The translations under genes and the position numbers were made by a program. This document shows positions 1 through 8,137 of a stretch of DNA of 9,693 nt, piece after piece. Origin of the DNA: a bacterium (GTDB lineage Bacteria > UBP14 > UBA6098 > B30-G16); the NCBI GenBank assembly GCA_027064665.1, contig JAMOPH010000295.1:1-9693 (forward strand), in the 5' to 3' direction. Position 1 is the first letter of the stretch, and every line of letters begins with the position of its first letter. The notes below the pieces were generated by a model. It did no database searches, was not told where the DNA came from, and saw nothing but the letters and a program-made list of their open reading frames with translations.

Positions 1-73
1 CACTAAACGCTCCCTCACAACAATCGGTCGGTGTTTTTGGTGCTCTCCTCAATTTTCCTCAATAAAAGGGGCG

Positions 74-1552
74 GTGAGAATAAAACTTGCCCCGGGCGTC
101 CTGATAGGCGAAAATATAGGTTGGACTTTTGCAAACGCTATGAACACACTCTGGCGAAAAAGTCTGGTATATGCCGCCGGGCGGGGGATTTCCGCAGGAA
201 TTGGGTTTGTTCTCCTGCCGGTTCTCACGCGGCTGATGACCCCGGCACAATACGGCGCGTGGCAGGTCGCCGAATTCTGGGCAATGATGGGGATGTTCGC
301 CATCAGGATGGGGGTTGAGCAGGCGCTTTTCAAGTTCGCTGTGCTGAACTCCGAACGCAAGGGCGTGTTCGTGTTCAATTCGCTTCTTGTGGTCACCGGG
401 GCGTCCGTGCTCCTTCTGACATTGGGATTTTTCCTGAAAGACTTTCTCGCAAAAATTTTCCTCTCGGGGGATTTTCCCTCGTCTTTGGTGATTTTGATTT
501 TTTTGTGGTCGGTGGCGGATTCGTATTTTTCGGTGATTGCGTCGGTGTTTCAGTCCGAGGAGCGGGCGGGGTATTTTGTCGCGATGGATATCTCCCGCGG
601 GGCGCTCGCCTATGGGCTGGCGATTGCCCTTTTGGTCGCCGGATTTGGCGTGAAAGGGGTGATTGCCGCCAGAGTTGCTGCGACTTTTGCCGTGGTCGTT
701 GCCACTGTGCCGGCGGTGATTTCCCGCATAACTTTGCAGTTTGACCGCGCCGCGCTCTCGCAGATGATAAAATACGGTTTTCCGCTGACCATAAACCTCT
801 TCGTTGTGCGGATTTTCACCTCCTCCGACAGATGGTTTGTGGCAAAACTGGCGAATTTTTCCGATGCCGGCGCATATTCTGCGGCGGCGAAGGTCGCCTC
901 AATTGTCGCGATGGCTGTTGTGCCGGTGAGATATGCCTGGTCTGCCCGGCTTTTTCATCTTCACCGCGAGGGGAAACTTCGCGCAGAACTTCCTCATCTG
1001 TGGCGGCAGTTCGCCGGGGTTTTCGGAATCGTGGCGCTGGCGGTGATTCTTTTTGGGCGGGAGATTTTTCATCTATTTGTCGGTCCGGGATATGAGAGCG
1101 GCGTTTCTGTGGTGCCGGTTCTGGCGGCGGCGTATTTTTTAGACTCGCTTATTCTGATTGCCGATGCAGGGATATACATAACCGGGCGCACGATTTTTGT
1201 CCCGATTTTCACCGCCACCGCCGCGCTGGTCAACATTTTTTTGGACATAATCTGGATTCCGCGTATGGGGATAATCGGCGCGGCGTATGCCGTCCTTGCC
1301 GGTTTTGTGGCGCTTTTGTTCCTTTCCTGGCGCACAGGACAATTCTTTTTGCCCGTTCGGATTCCGTATGCTAAAATAGTTCTGGTGTTTGCCGCTGTGG
1401 GCGTTGGGGTTTTTGCCGCCCAGCGCTTTGAGAGTTTTTTTGCAAGGCTGATTTTTGCGGTTGTTCTGGGCGGGCTGGTTTTCTGGGGCACCGAACTTGA
1501 CCGCCATCTGCGAGGGGGGATAGCAAAATGGAAAAATTCCCGGAGAAAGTGA
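74..1552 (+). CDS. Wzx/MOP-type polysaccharide (lipid-linked oligosaccharide) flippase
   Basis: Predicted inner-membrane protein of the MOP flippase superfamily (Polysacc_synt/Wzx type), expected to flip lipid-linked glycan units across the cytoplasmic membrane. The product is hydrophobic throughout, with roughly 12-14 membrane segments, and carries the family's N-terminal pattern TRLMTPAQYG (residues 52-61) after the first helix. At 492 residues it is about the normal family length. The start is uncertain. GTG at 74 follows AGGGG (67-71) with only 2 nt between. ATG at 140 (residue 23) has no good Shine-Dalgarno, but it gives a more typical Wzx N-terminus (MNTLWRKSLVYAAGRG). The frame is also open back to base 2. 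The 3' end overlaps the next gene by 25 nt, suggesting one transcript. No glycosyltransferase is visible in the window, so the substrate (O-antigen, capsule or other glycan) cannot be named. Family call is firm; exact substrate and start are not. Confidence 0.88.
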   Translation: MRIKLAPGVLIGENIGWTFANAMNTLWRKSLVYAAGRGISAGIGFVLLPVLTRLMTPAQYGAWQVAEFWAMMGMFAIRMGVEQALFKFAVLNSERKGVFVFNSLLVVTGASVLLLTLGFFLKDFLAKIFLSGDFPSSLVILIFLWSVADSYFSVIASVFQSEERAGYFVAMDISRGALAYGLAIALLVAGFGVKGVIAARVAATFAVVVATVPAVISRITLQFDRAALSQMIKYGFPLTINLFVVRIFTSSDRWFVAKLANFSDAGAYSAAAKVASIVAMAVVPVRYAWSARLFHLHREGKLRAELPHLWRQFAGVFGIVALAVILFGREIFHLFVGPGYESGVSVVPVLAAAYFLDSLILIADAGIYITGRTIFVPIFTATAALVNIFLDIIWIPRMGIIGAAYAVLAGFVALLFLSWRTGQFFLPVRIPYAKIVLVFAAVGVGVFAAQRFESFFARLIFAVVLGGLVFWGTELDRHLRGGIAKWKNSRRK

Positions 1553-1962
1553 TTCTAACGCCGGTGGGCGTGGTTCACTCGCCGATTTTAACCCCTGCCG
1601 ATGCCCCGGCGCAGGGAATTGAGGCAAACCCACCGATACAGGGCAGGATAGAGATTTTCCCGCAATTTTCCGCAGGAATTGTGGGTCTGGAGAGATTTGA
1701 GTTTATTGATGTGATTTACTACTTCCATCTCAACCGCGAGGCGAGACTGACCGAGATTCCGAGGTATTCCTCGGTTCCGCGGGGGATTTTTGCCACGCGC
1801 TCGCCCAACAGACCGAATCATCTGGGATTGTCCACTGTGAGACTGCTCGGTGTGGAAGGCAATTTCCTTCAGGTCGCCGGGATTGATATGGTTGACGGCA
1901 CTCCTGTGCTTGACATAAAACCAAGGTTAAATTTGCCCGAAAAATTTGCCCATTTTGGTTGA
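1528..1962 (+). CDS. trmO: TrmO/TsaA-family tRNA (t6A37-N6)-methyltransferase, short form
   Basis: Cytoplasmic SAM-dependent enzyme of the UPF0066/TsaA/TrmO family. Characterised members methylate N6 of threonylcarbamoyladenosine at position 37 of certain threonine tRNAs, giving m6t6A. The family signature is clear: TPVGVVHSP near the N-terminus, GIFATRSPNRPNHLGLS at residues 86-102, and DGTPVLDIKP at 123-132. At 144 residues it is only the compact beta-barrel core; the E. coli enzyme is longer and has an extra C-terminal domain. The usual RPNPIG segment reads RPNHLG, at a position that also varies in other members. ATG 1528 follows a G-rich Shine-Dalgarno (GAGGGGGGA, about 1513-1521) inside the flippase gene, supporting this start and coupled expression. 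The pairing with a flippase probably reflects operon packing rather than shared function. Family is certain; the exact tRNA substrate is inferred from homologues. Confidence 0.9.
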   Translation: MEKFPEKVILTPVGVVHSPILTPADAPAQGIEANPPIQGRIEIFPQFSAGIVGLERFEFIDVIYYFHLNREARLTEIPRYSSVPRGIFATRSPNRPNHLGLSTVRLLGVEGNFLQVAGIDMVDGTPVLDIKPRLNLPEKFAHFG

Positions 1963-1987
1963 CTAATCCTGTGTGGTGAAATATCTT
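1959..1987 (+). promoter_or_regulatory. candidate sigma-70-like promoter for the surface-protein gene
   Basis: TTGACT (1959-1964, five of six matches to TTGACA) and TATCTT (1982-1987, four of six to TATAAT) are separated by exactly 17 nt. They overlap the stop codon of the methyltransferase gene and lie about 35 nt upstream of the next start. The position suits a separate promoter for the 2022-8071 gene pair. The match is modest and could be chance in this A+T-richer gap. Confidence 0.3.
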
Positions 1988-2021
1988 GATAAGTCAAATG
2001 TGAATAAAAGGGGGATAATAA

Positions 2022-5000
2022 ATGAGACGGGGTTTATTGTTGGCGTTGGTCTTTGGGATTTTTGTGCTGGGGCTGGGTCAACCGTCGGACCCGAGGGGGT
2101 ATGCCCGCTGGAAGGCATCTTTGGCTCCCCGGTCAGATTCCAAGAGCGTGATGGTGATAGGTCCAATCCATAATGATTATGTTGCGGTTCAGGTGGAGAA
2201 CTCTGCCGAAGGAGACAGAGGGTGTTTCAATATAGGGACATCCTCTTCATATACTCCTCGTCCCGATGCCACTCTTCTTTTCAATTATCCTTCTTCTCCC
2301 TGGTCAACTCACGCTGTTTTCAGGGTTGATGATAATTATTACAGTTATTCCGACAATCCAGGTGACCCGCCCGGTCCTCCTACAGTCCTTACTACCACTG
2401 CCTCAGGGCACGGGTTTGAAATAAGAGATACCGTGATAAATGTGCCCTATCCATATAGTGATACGATTCTTGCGGACAACACTCATTATATCCACGCTGG
2501 CTGGATTGCCGGGGGGGTTTTGATTATGCAGAATCTTGCACCGATTCATGTGTATGGAAATTCATATAATGTTTTGGATACCTCGGGAATATCTACTCAC
2601 TCGGCGGTGTTGGAAAGTTTATTTTCACCAACTTTTTGGGAACATCATGTTGAAACCAGGTGTGATACTACTGGTATGATTTTAATCCAGTATATTGTGG
2701 AAAATCCCGACGCAGTTGCCCACGATGTAGGTATTTTGCTTGAGATGGATACGATGATAGGGGATAATGATGCTGCCCCTCTTTCTACCTCTTACGGTTA
2801 TGCCGCTGTTGAACAGGAATTCCTCGCTGGCACTATGCCGGATGTTTGGTATGCCGGCGAAACCGATCCCCCCTGGGGACCGGGTGTCCTTGTTGCCGAG
2901 GGAATTTTGTCGGGTATGCTTGAGGCTACTACGCCAGACAGATTTCTGGTTGGTTCCTGGGGAACTTACGACGATGTGACCTGGGATTATACTCCCACTT
3001 TCGGACCTTACGGGGACAGCGCTGTTCTCCTTTACTGGTATCCGAGAACTGTTCCCCCCGGTGGTTCCCTTATTTTTAATACCTACTATGGAATTAGACT
3101 CCCAGAGAGAACTCCACCCACTATTTCCTTCAGTTTTCCGCCTGAGGGTGTGTATGTTGCCTGTCCCGGGCAGGAGATTAGAGTGTTGGGCACGGATGAC
3201 CTCGGAGTTGAGGGACTTTTGATCTCTATAAACGGGCATATCCTTGAATTCCCGGATCATATGAGTGTTATCTATAACCCTGATACCGCCAGAACCAATG
3301 CCGAATTTGTGGTGAATCCTCCCGCAGGTTATTATGCCAGTTGCGAAACTGTTAAGGTTGTGGCTATGACCAGAGACTTCTTTGGGAATATCTCCGATCC
3401 TGATACTCTATGGTTTATCTCCGACCTTGAGGGACCTCAGGTCACCAACTTCTCAATATCCGATGGCGAGGTCCTCGGAATTACCGACCCCATTTCCGCC
3501 GATGTCTCCGATGACTGCTCCGGAATTGATACCTCCTCAATACTTGTGGCAATTTCCGGTGTCCTTACCGGAAATCATTCGTTCACTCCCGGTCACGGTG
3601 TGACCTATACCCTCACTGACGATAACCACATAACCATAACTTTTGATCCCGCCGCCGCTGGAATCGCATACACCTATGATGATTCCATCGTTTTCGGTAT
3701 CGCAAGATGTTCCGACAGAGTCTCCGAGGAATACTGCGGTCCAAATCCTGTTCAGGAGAACTCCGTGTATTTCTTCACTCCCGACAATGATACTCTTCCG
3801 CCGGAGGTGAGCGAATACTCGCCCCACTATGCACCGCCCGGTGAGTCAATCGGGATTCAAATAGTTTTCCACGATGAGGCGGGGGTTGACACCTGCTCGC
3901 CCACATATATCTATGATGGCACCGGTCCTTATCCTGCCAATATGGCGCCGTATGTCCTGTGGGACACCGACGGCGAGGTCAGTGTTAACTGGGCGGGAAG
4001 AATTGACCTTGTGGCGCTCAACGAAAGCACCTTTGTCGGCGCCTCTAAGATACCCCCTCAACCCGGTGGAATAGAAATAGTGTTTGAGGTTTTCGCCTAC
4101 GATAACGATTTCAGCCGTGGCAGAATTGAGGATGCCCTGCCCGTGGTGACAAATCTTGAGACTATTCAGGTGACCGATGCCCCCACCGCAACCCTGGAGA
4201 TTCCCCCGGAAAGTTCTCTGACCTCGTGTGAGGACCAGGTGATTGTCATCAGCATATCCTGCTCAACCGGTGTTGCCCCGGACAGTTTAACCCTCTATGT
4301 CAACGGCACGCCTTACACTATTTCCGACCCCCAGTTGATGTATGACCCGGGCACGGGAAACCTTGAGTTCCACCCGTCGGGCACGGCGGTGTTCACCGAT
4401 GGTGCGGTGCAACTCCATTTGACCGGTCTCTATGATGAATATGGCACCCCGGGCGAGGATTATGATTGGGTGTTCTTTGTGGATGTCTCCCCGCCGAGGC
4501 TGTCCAATGAGTCCCCGGCAAGGGGCACGGAAGTTGGCGATATCACCTTTGATGTATCCTTCACCCTCAGCGACACCGGTCCGGTGCCTGAGGCTGTTGC
4601 GGGGCTTGACACCGGTTCCGTTCGCGTCTGGGTCACCAACTCCGATGGAACCTTTGAGGTGACCGAATACCTGACCCACGAGGGCAATCGGTTCACCTTC
4701 AACACCGGCGACGCTGACCTGTCGTTCTTGGACAACGAAACAGTGACAATCCGTGTTCAGGCTGGGGATGCAATTGAGGTCACCGACTGGTGCGATCACG
4801 GTCCCAATGTCTTGGACACTACCTGGAGTTTTGTGATGTCGGAAACCCCGTGCGAGCGCACAGTCAACCCAATAACTCCGGCAAATCAGGACGGATTCAA
4901 CGACTATACTGTGTTCTCATTCCCCAATATGCGCAGCACCAAACTGGACAAGACGATTTATATCTACGATAGATACAATCATCTGGTGCGCGAGATTTCC

Positions 5001-5135
5001 GAACCCACCGAAAACGGCTGGGTCTGGGACGGCAGGGACGACGATGGAAATTTTGTGCCGCAGGGTGTCTATGTCTATGTGATAGTGGTTGACGGCGAGG
5101 CGGTCTGTAACGGAACGGTGAGCGTGGCAAGATAA
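2022..5135 (+). CDS. Large secreted Ig-like repeat surface protein with CHU_C/FlgD-like C-terminal domain
   Basis: Predicted exported cell-surface or extracellular protein of 1037 residues; enzymatic function not recognised. A Sec signal peptide is evident (MRRGLLLALVFGIFVLGLG, cleavage near residues 19-20). Residues about 25-363 form a beta-rich module with conserved-looking stretches (VENPDAVAHDVGILLEMDT, about 222-242; YYGIRLPE just before 364). Five Ig-like/cadherin-like segments follow, starting near residues 364, 468, 588, 719 and 820; several open with a Pro-Pro or Gly-Pro motif (TPPTISF, EGPQVTNF, LPPEVSEYSP, SPPRLSNESP) and several have paired cysteines. The last ~94 residues (944-1037) match the CHU_C/FlgD-Ig style: NPITPANQDGFNDY, then WDGRDDDGN (1002-1010), then VPQGVYVYVIVVDGE. 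This domain ends many surface proteins in FCB and candidate phyla. ATG 2022 is preceded by AGGGGG with good spacing. The gene sits 44 nt before an outer-membrane anchor gene, a likely partner. Possible roles are adhesion or a surface layer; this is inference. Confidence 0.85.
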   Translation: MRRGLLLALVFGIFVLGLGQPSDPRGYARWKASLAPRSDSKSVMVIGPIHNDYVAVQVENSAEGDRGCFNIGTSSSYTPRPDATLLFNYPSSPWSTHAVFRVDDNYYSYSDNPGDPPGPPTVLTTTASGHGFEIRDTVINVPYPYSDTILADNTHYIHAGWIAGGVLIMQNLAPIHVYGNSYNVLDTSGISTHSAVLESLFSPTFWEHHVETRCDTTGMILIQYIVENPDAVAHDVGILLEMDTMIGDNDAAPLSTSYGYAAVEQEFLAGTMPDVWYAGETDPPWGPGVLVAEGILSGMLEATTPDRFLVGSWGTYDDVTWDYTPTFGPYGDSAVLLYWYPRTVPPGGSLIFNTYYGIRLPERTPPTISFSFPPEGVYVACPGQEIRVLGTDDLGVEGLLISINGHILEFPDHMSVIYNPDTARTNAEFVVNPPAGYYASCETVKVVAMTRDFFGNISDPDTLWFISDLEGPQVTNFSISDGEVLGITDPISADVSDDCSGIDTSSILVAISGVLTGNHSFTPGHGVTYTLTDDNHITITFDPAAAGIAYTYDDSIVFGIARCSDRVSEEYCGPNPVQENSVYFFTPDNDTLPPEVSEYSPHYAPPGESIGIQIVFHDEAGVDTCSPTYIYDGTGPYPANMAPYVLWDTDGEVSVNWAGRIDLVALNESTFVGASKIPPQPGGIEIVFEVFAYDNDFSRGRIEDALPVVTNLETIQVTDAPTATLEIPPESSLTSCEDQVIVISISCSTGVAPDSLTLYVNGTPYTISDPQLMYDPGTGNLEFHPSGTAVFTDGAVQLHLTGLYDEYGTPGEDYDWVFFVDVSPPRLSNESPARGTEVGDITFDVSFTLSDTGPVPEAVAGLDTGSVRVWVTNSDGTFEVTEYLTHEGNRFTFNTGDADLSFLDNETVTIRVQAGDAIEVTDWCDHGPNVLDTTWSFVMSETPCERTVNPITPANQDGFNDYTVFSFPNMRSTKLDKTIYIYDRYNHLVREISEPTENGWVWDGRDDDGNFVPQGVYVYVIVVDGEAVCNGTVSVAR

Positions 5136-5179
5136 CTCTTGAGACTTTACATACGAGAAAAATCAATTAAGGAGGCATA

Positions 5180-8071
5180 ATGAGAGGGTGGGCGACAATT
5201 GTTTTAATAGTGCTTTTGAGTTCGGTAGTGGGTATTTTCGCTCAGGTGGATGAGACCTCTGCAAAGGGGCTTGCTATGGGCGGTGCGTATTCCGCCGTCG
5301 CACTGGACGGCAACGCACCGATATGGAATCCCGGCGCTATGGACGCTTTTAAGCGGATGGCTCTCGCTCTCAACTACTCCACATTCCATCTGGGAATCAC
5401 CGATGATTTCCTGCAGGAGGGCGGACTCAGTTATGTCCTCCACCTTGACCGCAAATTCCGCTACGGCACGGTGGGAATTTCCTACAATCAGTTTCTCTCG
5501 GATGTCTATGCGCAGGGCAAACTGACCTTGGGGTATGCCAAGCGCCTGTGGGGTCAGCCCGACGGGAAGATTCTGTCCGTGGGGGCGAATTTTACTCTCT
5601 TCCGCAGTTGGTTCAATACCGGCGGGTTCACAGATGAGTTTGACCCGGCAGACCCGCTTTTGGGCGACGGCGGGAACTCTATGGTATATTCCGCCGATGC
5701 GGGAATCTATTTCCGCCCGACAAAATGGCTGGCGTTCGGCGCCGCTGTTAAAAACCTTACCCAGCCCGATGTGTCAATCTCGCAGGACGGTTCCTCAAAA
5801 CTTCCGCTGAAGGTTCGTGCCGGGCTGGCGCTGAATTTCAAGTTTGCAAATCCCGTGGTTGAGGTGGAATACGCCACCGATGCCCCCAACGGCAAAAACC
5901 TTGACATCCACATCGGGGCGGAGAAAAAACTCAACGACAATTTCTCCCTTCGCGCCGGATGGAACCGCTATGAAGCTGCACTCGGTTTCGGCTATATGCA
6001 CTGGGGCGAAAAGTTCAGTTGGGGGATAGATTACGCCGCGATGTATCCTCTGGGCACGCAGATGGCAAAGGACTTTCTGACCACCCACAGGATTACCTTC
6101 AACCTGCTGGTGGAACCGCCGCCAATACCGATTGAGGACCTCGCCATAGTTGAGGGCTCGGTCAATATCGTGCCGTCAAGGATTATTCTTGGGCAGGAGG
6201 TGACAATTTCTGCTCAGATTGAAAACCGTGGGGAAAAGATTGAGAAGAAAGTCCCGGTTTCAATCTACTATCAGGACAAAGACGGCAACTGGGTGCTGGC
6301 GCTTCCGGTGGAAAAAATCACAATCAAACCCGGCGAGGTGATAACCTACAAAAAGCAGTGGATACCGCCCACCCGTGGCGATTACACAATCTATGTCGCC
6401 GTGGACGACTACGGCAAAAAACTTCCGGCGGTCAAGGGCAAGGTTGAGGAGGTTGACGAGGACAACAATGTTGGCTTTGCCGACCTGACTGTCTATCGCA
6501 AGCCCGAGGGTAAAATTGAGCCGAAAAATCGCAAACTGCAGGTTTCAAAGTTGCTTTTGTATCAGGAGGAGGAGCCGATTATACCGATTGTGTTCTTTGA
6601 TAAAAACTCCACCACCGTGGACCACAGGTTTGACCGGATGCTTTCCATTGTCGCCAACAGGCTGAAGACCAACCCCGATGTGAGGGTTGAACTTGAGGGG
6701 TATTACGATGAGGGGACAGACAGCGTTTCCGACCCGACGGAACTGGCGTATCAGCGTGCGGCGGCAGTGAGACAGCGCCTTATTTCGCTGGGTGCTCCCG
6801 CTGGCAGAGTTATCGTGCGCAGAAGCGGATACAATCCCGCTCAGTCCCGTGTCGGTCTTCCCGAGGAGCAGGTTATTCCCCTGGACCGCAAAAGGATGCA
6901 CGAGGAAAACCGCCGTGTGGAACTTTCGGCGTGGTTCACCGAGGGCAATGAATTTCTGACAAAGACCCTGTTTGAGGGCAATTCCCTTGAGCCGGTAAGC
7001 ACCGATGATATCGCCAGATTTATCCCCCAGATGAGGCAACTTTTGGATAGGAATGATGAAGTGATAATTCTGGTTGAGGGTTATGCTCCGCCGGGGGATA
7101 CACAGACTGCGAAGGTTTCGTTCCAGCGGGCGGCGGCAGTGGCGAGGTGGCTGAAAAAACAGTTGGGTCCGGATTATGCTGAAAGGGTTTATATTCATCA
7201 AGCATTTGAAACCGCGGTTGCACCTAATGAGGTCTATGTCTTCCCGAACCCGGAGGGCGTGATTTATCGTCCCAAAGAGGCTGACAGAGTCATTGAGGAC
7301 TATTCTGTGGAGGGCTCCGAGGAGAATCTGGTGCAAATTCAGGCTGAGGTTGATGCCGGTGTGGACAGTTTTGTTGTCTCAATAGTTGACGAGAAGGGCA
7401 ATCCCGTAAGGATTCTTGCCGCTGGTAAAGGGCAAATCCCCAATGGAATCGCCTGGGACTGGCGTGATGAGGCTGGAATGCTTCTGGACTTTGACGAGAA
7501 GTATTTCGCCAAACTTCAGATCTGGGACAGGATGGGTGAGAAACTGGTCACCAAATCCGACACTATGGCGATAGAGATTGTCAAGCAGGGCAAAAGAATT
7601 GAGTCGCTGGTCATCGTTATATTTATGTTCAATGAGGAAATTCCGCAGTCCAAGTTCCTTGATTCCCGCATTGAGTATGTCGCCCGCCGGCTGATATACA
7701 GGGCGGAAAAAGGTCAGTATAAACTTCTGGCGCTTGTTGCCGGGCACACCGACTCCATCGGTCCGGAGTATGCCAACCTTGACCTTTCGCAGAAGCGTGC
7801 CGAACGGGAACTCAGAAATCTGCGAAACTATATGAAGTATCTTTTGAACCTCAAAACCGATGCCGAGTTGGACAAGTGGCTTGAGGACCATCATGTGGTG
7901 TTGAGGGCGAAGGGATTCGGCGAGAGAGAGCCCTACACAATTCGCCGCTGGAACTCCAAGACCAAGCAGGCGGAAATCGTCACTATTGGCGACAACAGGT
8001 ATCCTGAGGGGCGAACGGTCAACCGGCGGGTGATACTGGAAATGAAATCGCAGAAATTGCCAGAGGAATAA
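5180..8071 (+). CDS. PorV/PorQ-like outer-membrane barrel fused to CARDB-like, FlgD-like and OmpA-like peptidoglycan-binding domains
   Basis: Predicted outer-membrane protein of 963 residues that reaches into the periplasm to grip peptidoglycan. A signal peptide ends at ...GIFA (residue 21). Residues 22-311 look like a PorV/PorQ-family beta-barrel, with the diagnostic N-terminus GLAMGGAYSAVALDGNAPIW followed by NPG (about 30-52) and many alternating aromatic strands. About 320-440 is a CARDB-like beta-sandwich (ILGQEVTISAQIENRGEK). About 466-585 is OmpA-like, with D510, R526 and NRRVEL at 577. About 593-700 is a degenerate OmpA-like unit keeping only FQRAAAV. About 719-803 is FlgD-like (WDWRDEAG from W759). 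About 808-963 is a canonical OmpA_C domain: GHTDSIG (855-861), LSQKRA with R873, and NRRV at 948-951. D858 and R873 are 15 residues apart, as expected for diaminopimelate contacts. ATG 5180 has a near-perfect TAAGGAGG Shine-Dalgarno at 5168-5175. Probably co-transcribed with the upstream surface protein. Domain calls are by motif and fold pattern; the middle ones are less certain. Confidence 0.87.
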   Translation: MRGWATIVLIVLLSSVVGIFAQVDETSAKGLAMGGAYSAVALDGNAPIWNPGAMDAFKRMALALNYSTFHLGITDDFLQEGGLSYVLHLDRKFRYGTVGISYNQFLSDVYAQGKLTLGYAKRLWGQPDGKILSVGANFTLFRSWFNTGGFTDEFDPADPLLGDGGNSMVYSADAGIYFRPTKWLAFGAAVKNLTQPDVSISQDGSSKLPLKVRAGLALNFKFANPVVEVEYATDAPNGKNLDIHIGAEKKLNDNFSLRAGWNRYEAALGFGYMHWGEKFSWGIDYAAMYPLGTQMAKDFLTTHRITFNLLVEPPPIPIEDLAIVEGSVNIVPSRIILGQEVTISAQIENRGEKIEKKVPVSIYYQDKDGNWVLALPVEKITIKPGEVITYKKQWIPPTRGDYTIYVAVDDYGKKLPAVKGKVEEVDEDNNVGFADLTVYRKPEGKIEPKNRKLQVSKLLLYQEEEPIIPIVFFDKNSTTVDHRFDRMLSIVANRLKTNPDVRVELEGYYDEGTDSVSDPTELAYQRAAAVRQRLISLGAPAGRVIVRRSGYNPAQSRVGLPEEQVIPLDRKRMHEENRRVELSAWFTEGNEFLTKTLFEGNSLEPVSTDDIARFIPQMRQLLDRNDEVIILVEGYAPPGDTQTAKVSFQRAAAVARWLKKQLGPDYAERVYIHQAFETAVAPNEVYVFPNPEGVIYRPKEADRVIEDYSVEGSEENLVQIQAEVDAGVDSFVVSIVDEKGNPVRILAAGKGQIPNGIAWDWRDEAGMLLDFDEKYFAKLQIWDRMGEKLVTKSDTMAIEIVKQGKRIESLVIVIFMFNEEIPQSKFLDSRIEYVARRLIYRAEKGQYKLLALVAGHTDSIGPEYANLDLSQKRAERELRNLRNYMKYLLNLKTDAELDKWLEDHHVVLRAKGFGEREPYTIRRWNSKTKQAEIVTIGDNRYPEGRTVNRRVILEMKSQKLPEE

Positions 8072-8080
8072 TTTGTCAGG

Positions 8081-8103
8081 TTCCTCAAGGTATGCTTGGG
8101 GAA
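8081..8103 (+). other. intergenic stem-loop (9-bp stem, 5-nt loop)
   Basis: TTCCTCAAG (8081-8089) can pair with CTTGGGGAA (8095-8103) around the loop GTATG, with one T-G wobble and no mismatch. It starts 9 nt after the stop of the barrel gene. Only three T residues follow, 5 nt after the stem, so it is not a classical intrinsic terminator. It may partly attenuate read-through, stabilise the upstream mRNA end, or be a processing site. Confidence 0.45.
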
Positions 8104-8137
8104 GAGAGTTTGCTAATTTCTGGAGGAGGGGTGGATT

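Noticed and set aside
3..65. Open frame ending in TAA at 63-65 just before the flippase start, possibly the tail of an upstream gene.
   Set aside because: Only 20 codons are visible, with no recognisable motif; too short to support as a gene fragment.
2682..3260. 192-codon open frame on the minus strand.
   Set aside because: Antisense shadow of the Ig-like protein gene; low-complexity basic product with no motif.
5136..5179. Possible promoter or terminator between the two large genes.
   Set aside because: No convincing -35/-10 pair or hairpin; only the ribosome-binding site at 5168-5175 is clear.
6545..7336. 263-codon open frame on the minus strand.
   Set aside because: Lies entirely opposite the outer-membrane fusion gene, whose OmpA-like motifs are clear; the minus-strand product has no domain pattern.
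2022..8071. A bona fide type IX secretion locus.
   Set aside because: No PorU, PorK-PorN or Sov/SprA-like genes are visible and CHU_C/FlgD-like ends also occur in phyla without T9SS; kept only as a hypothesis.
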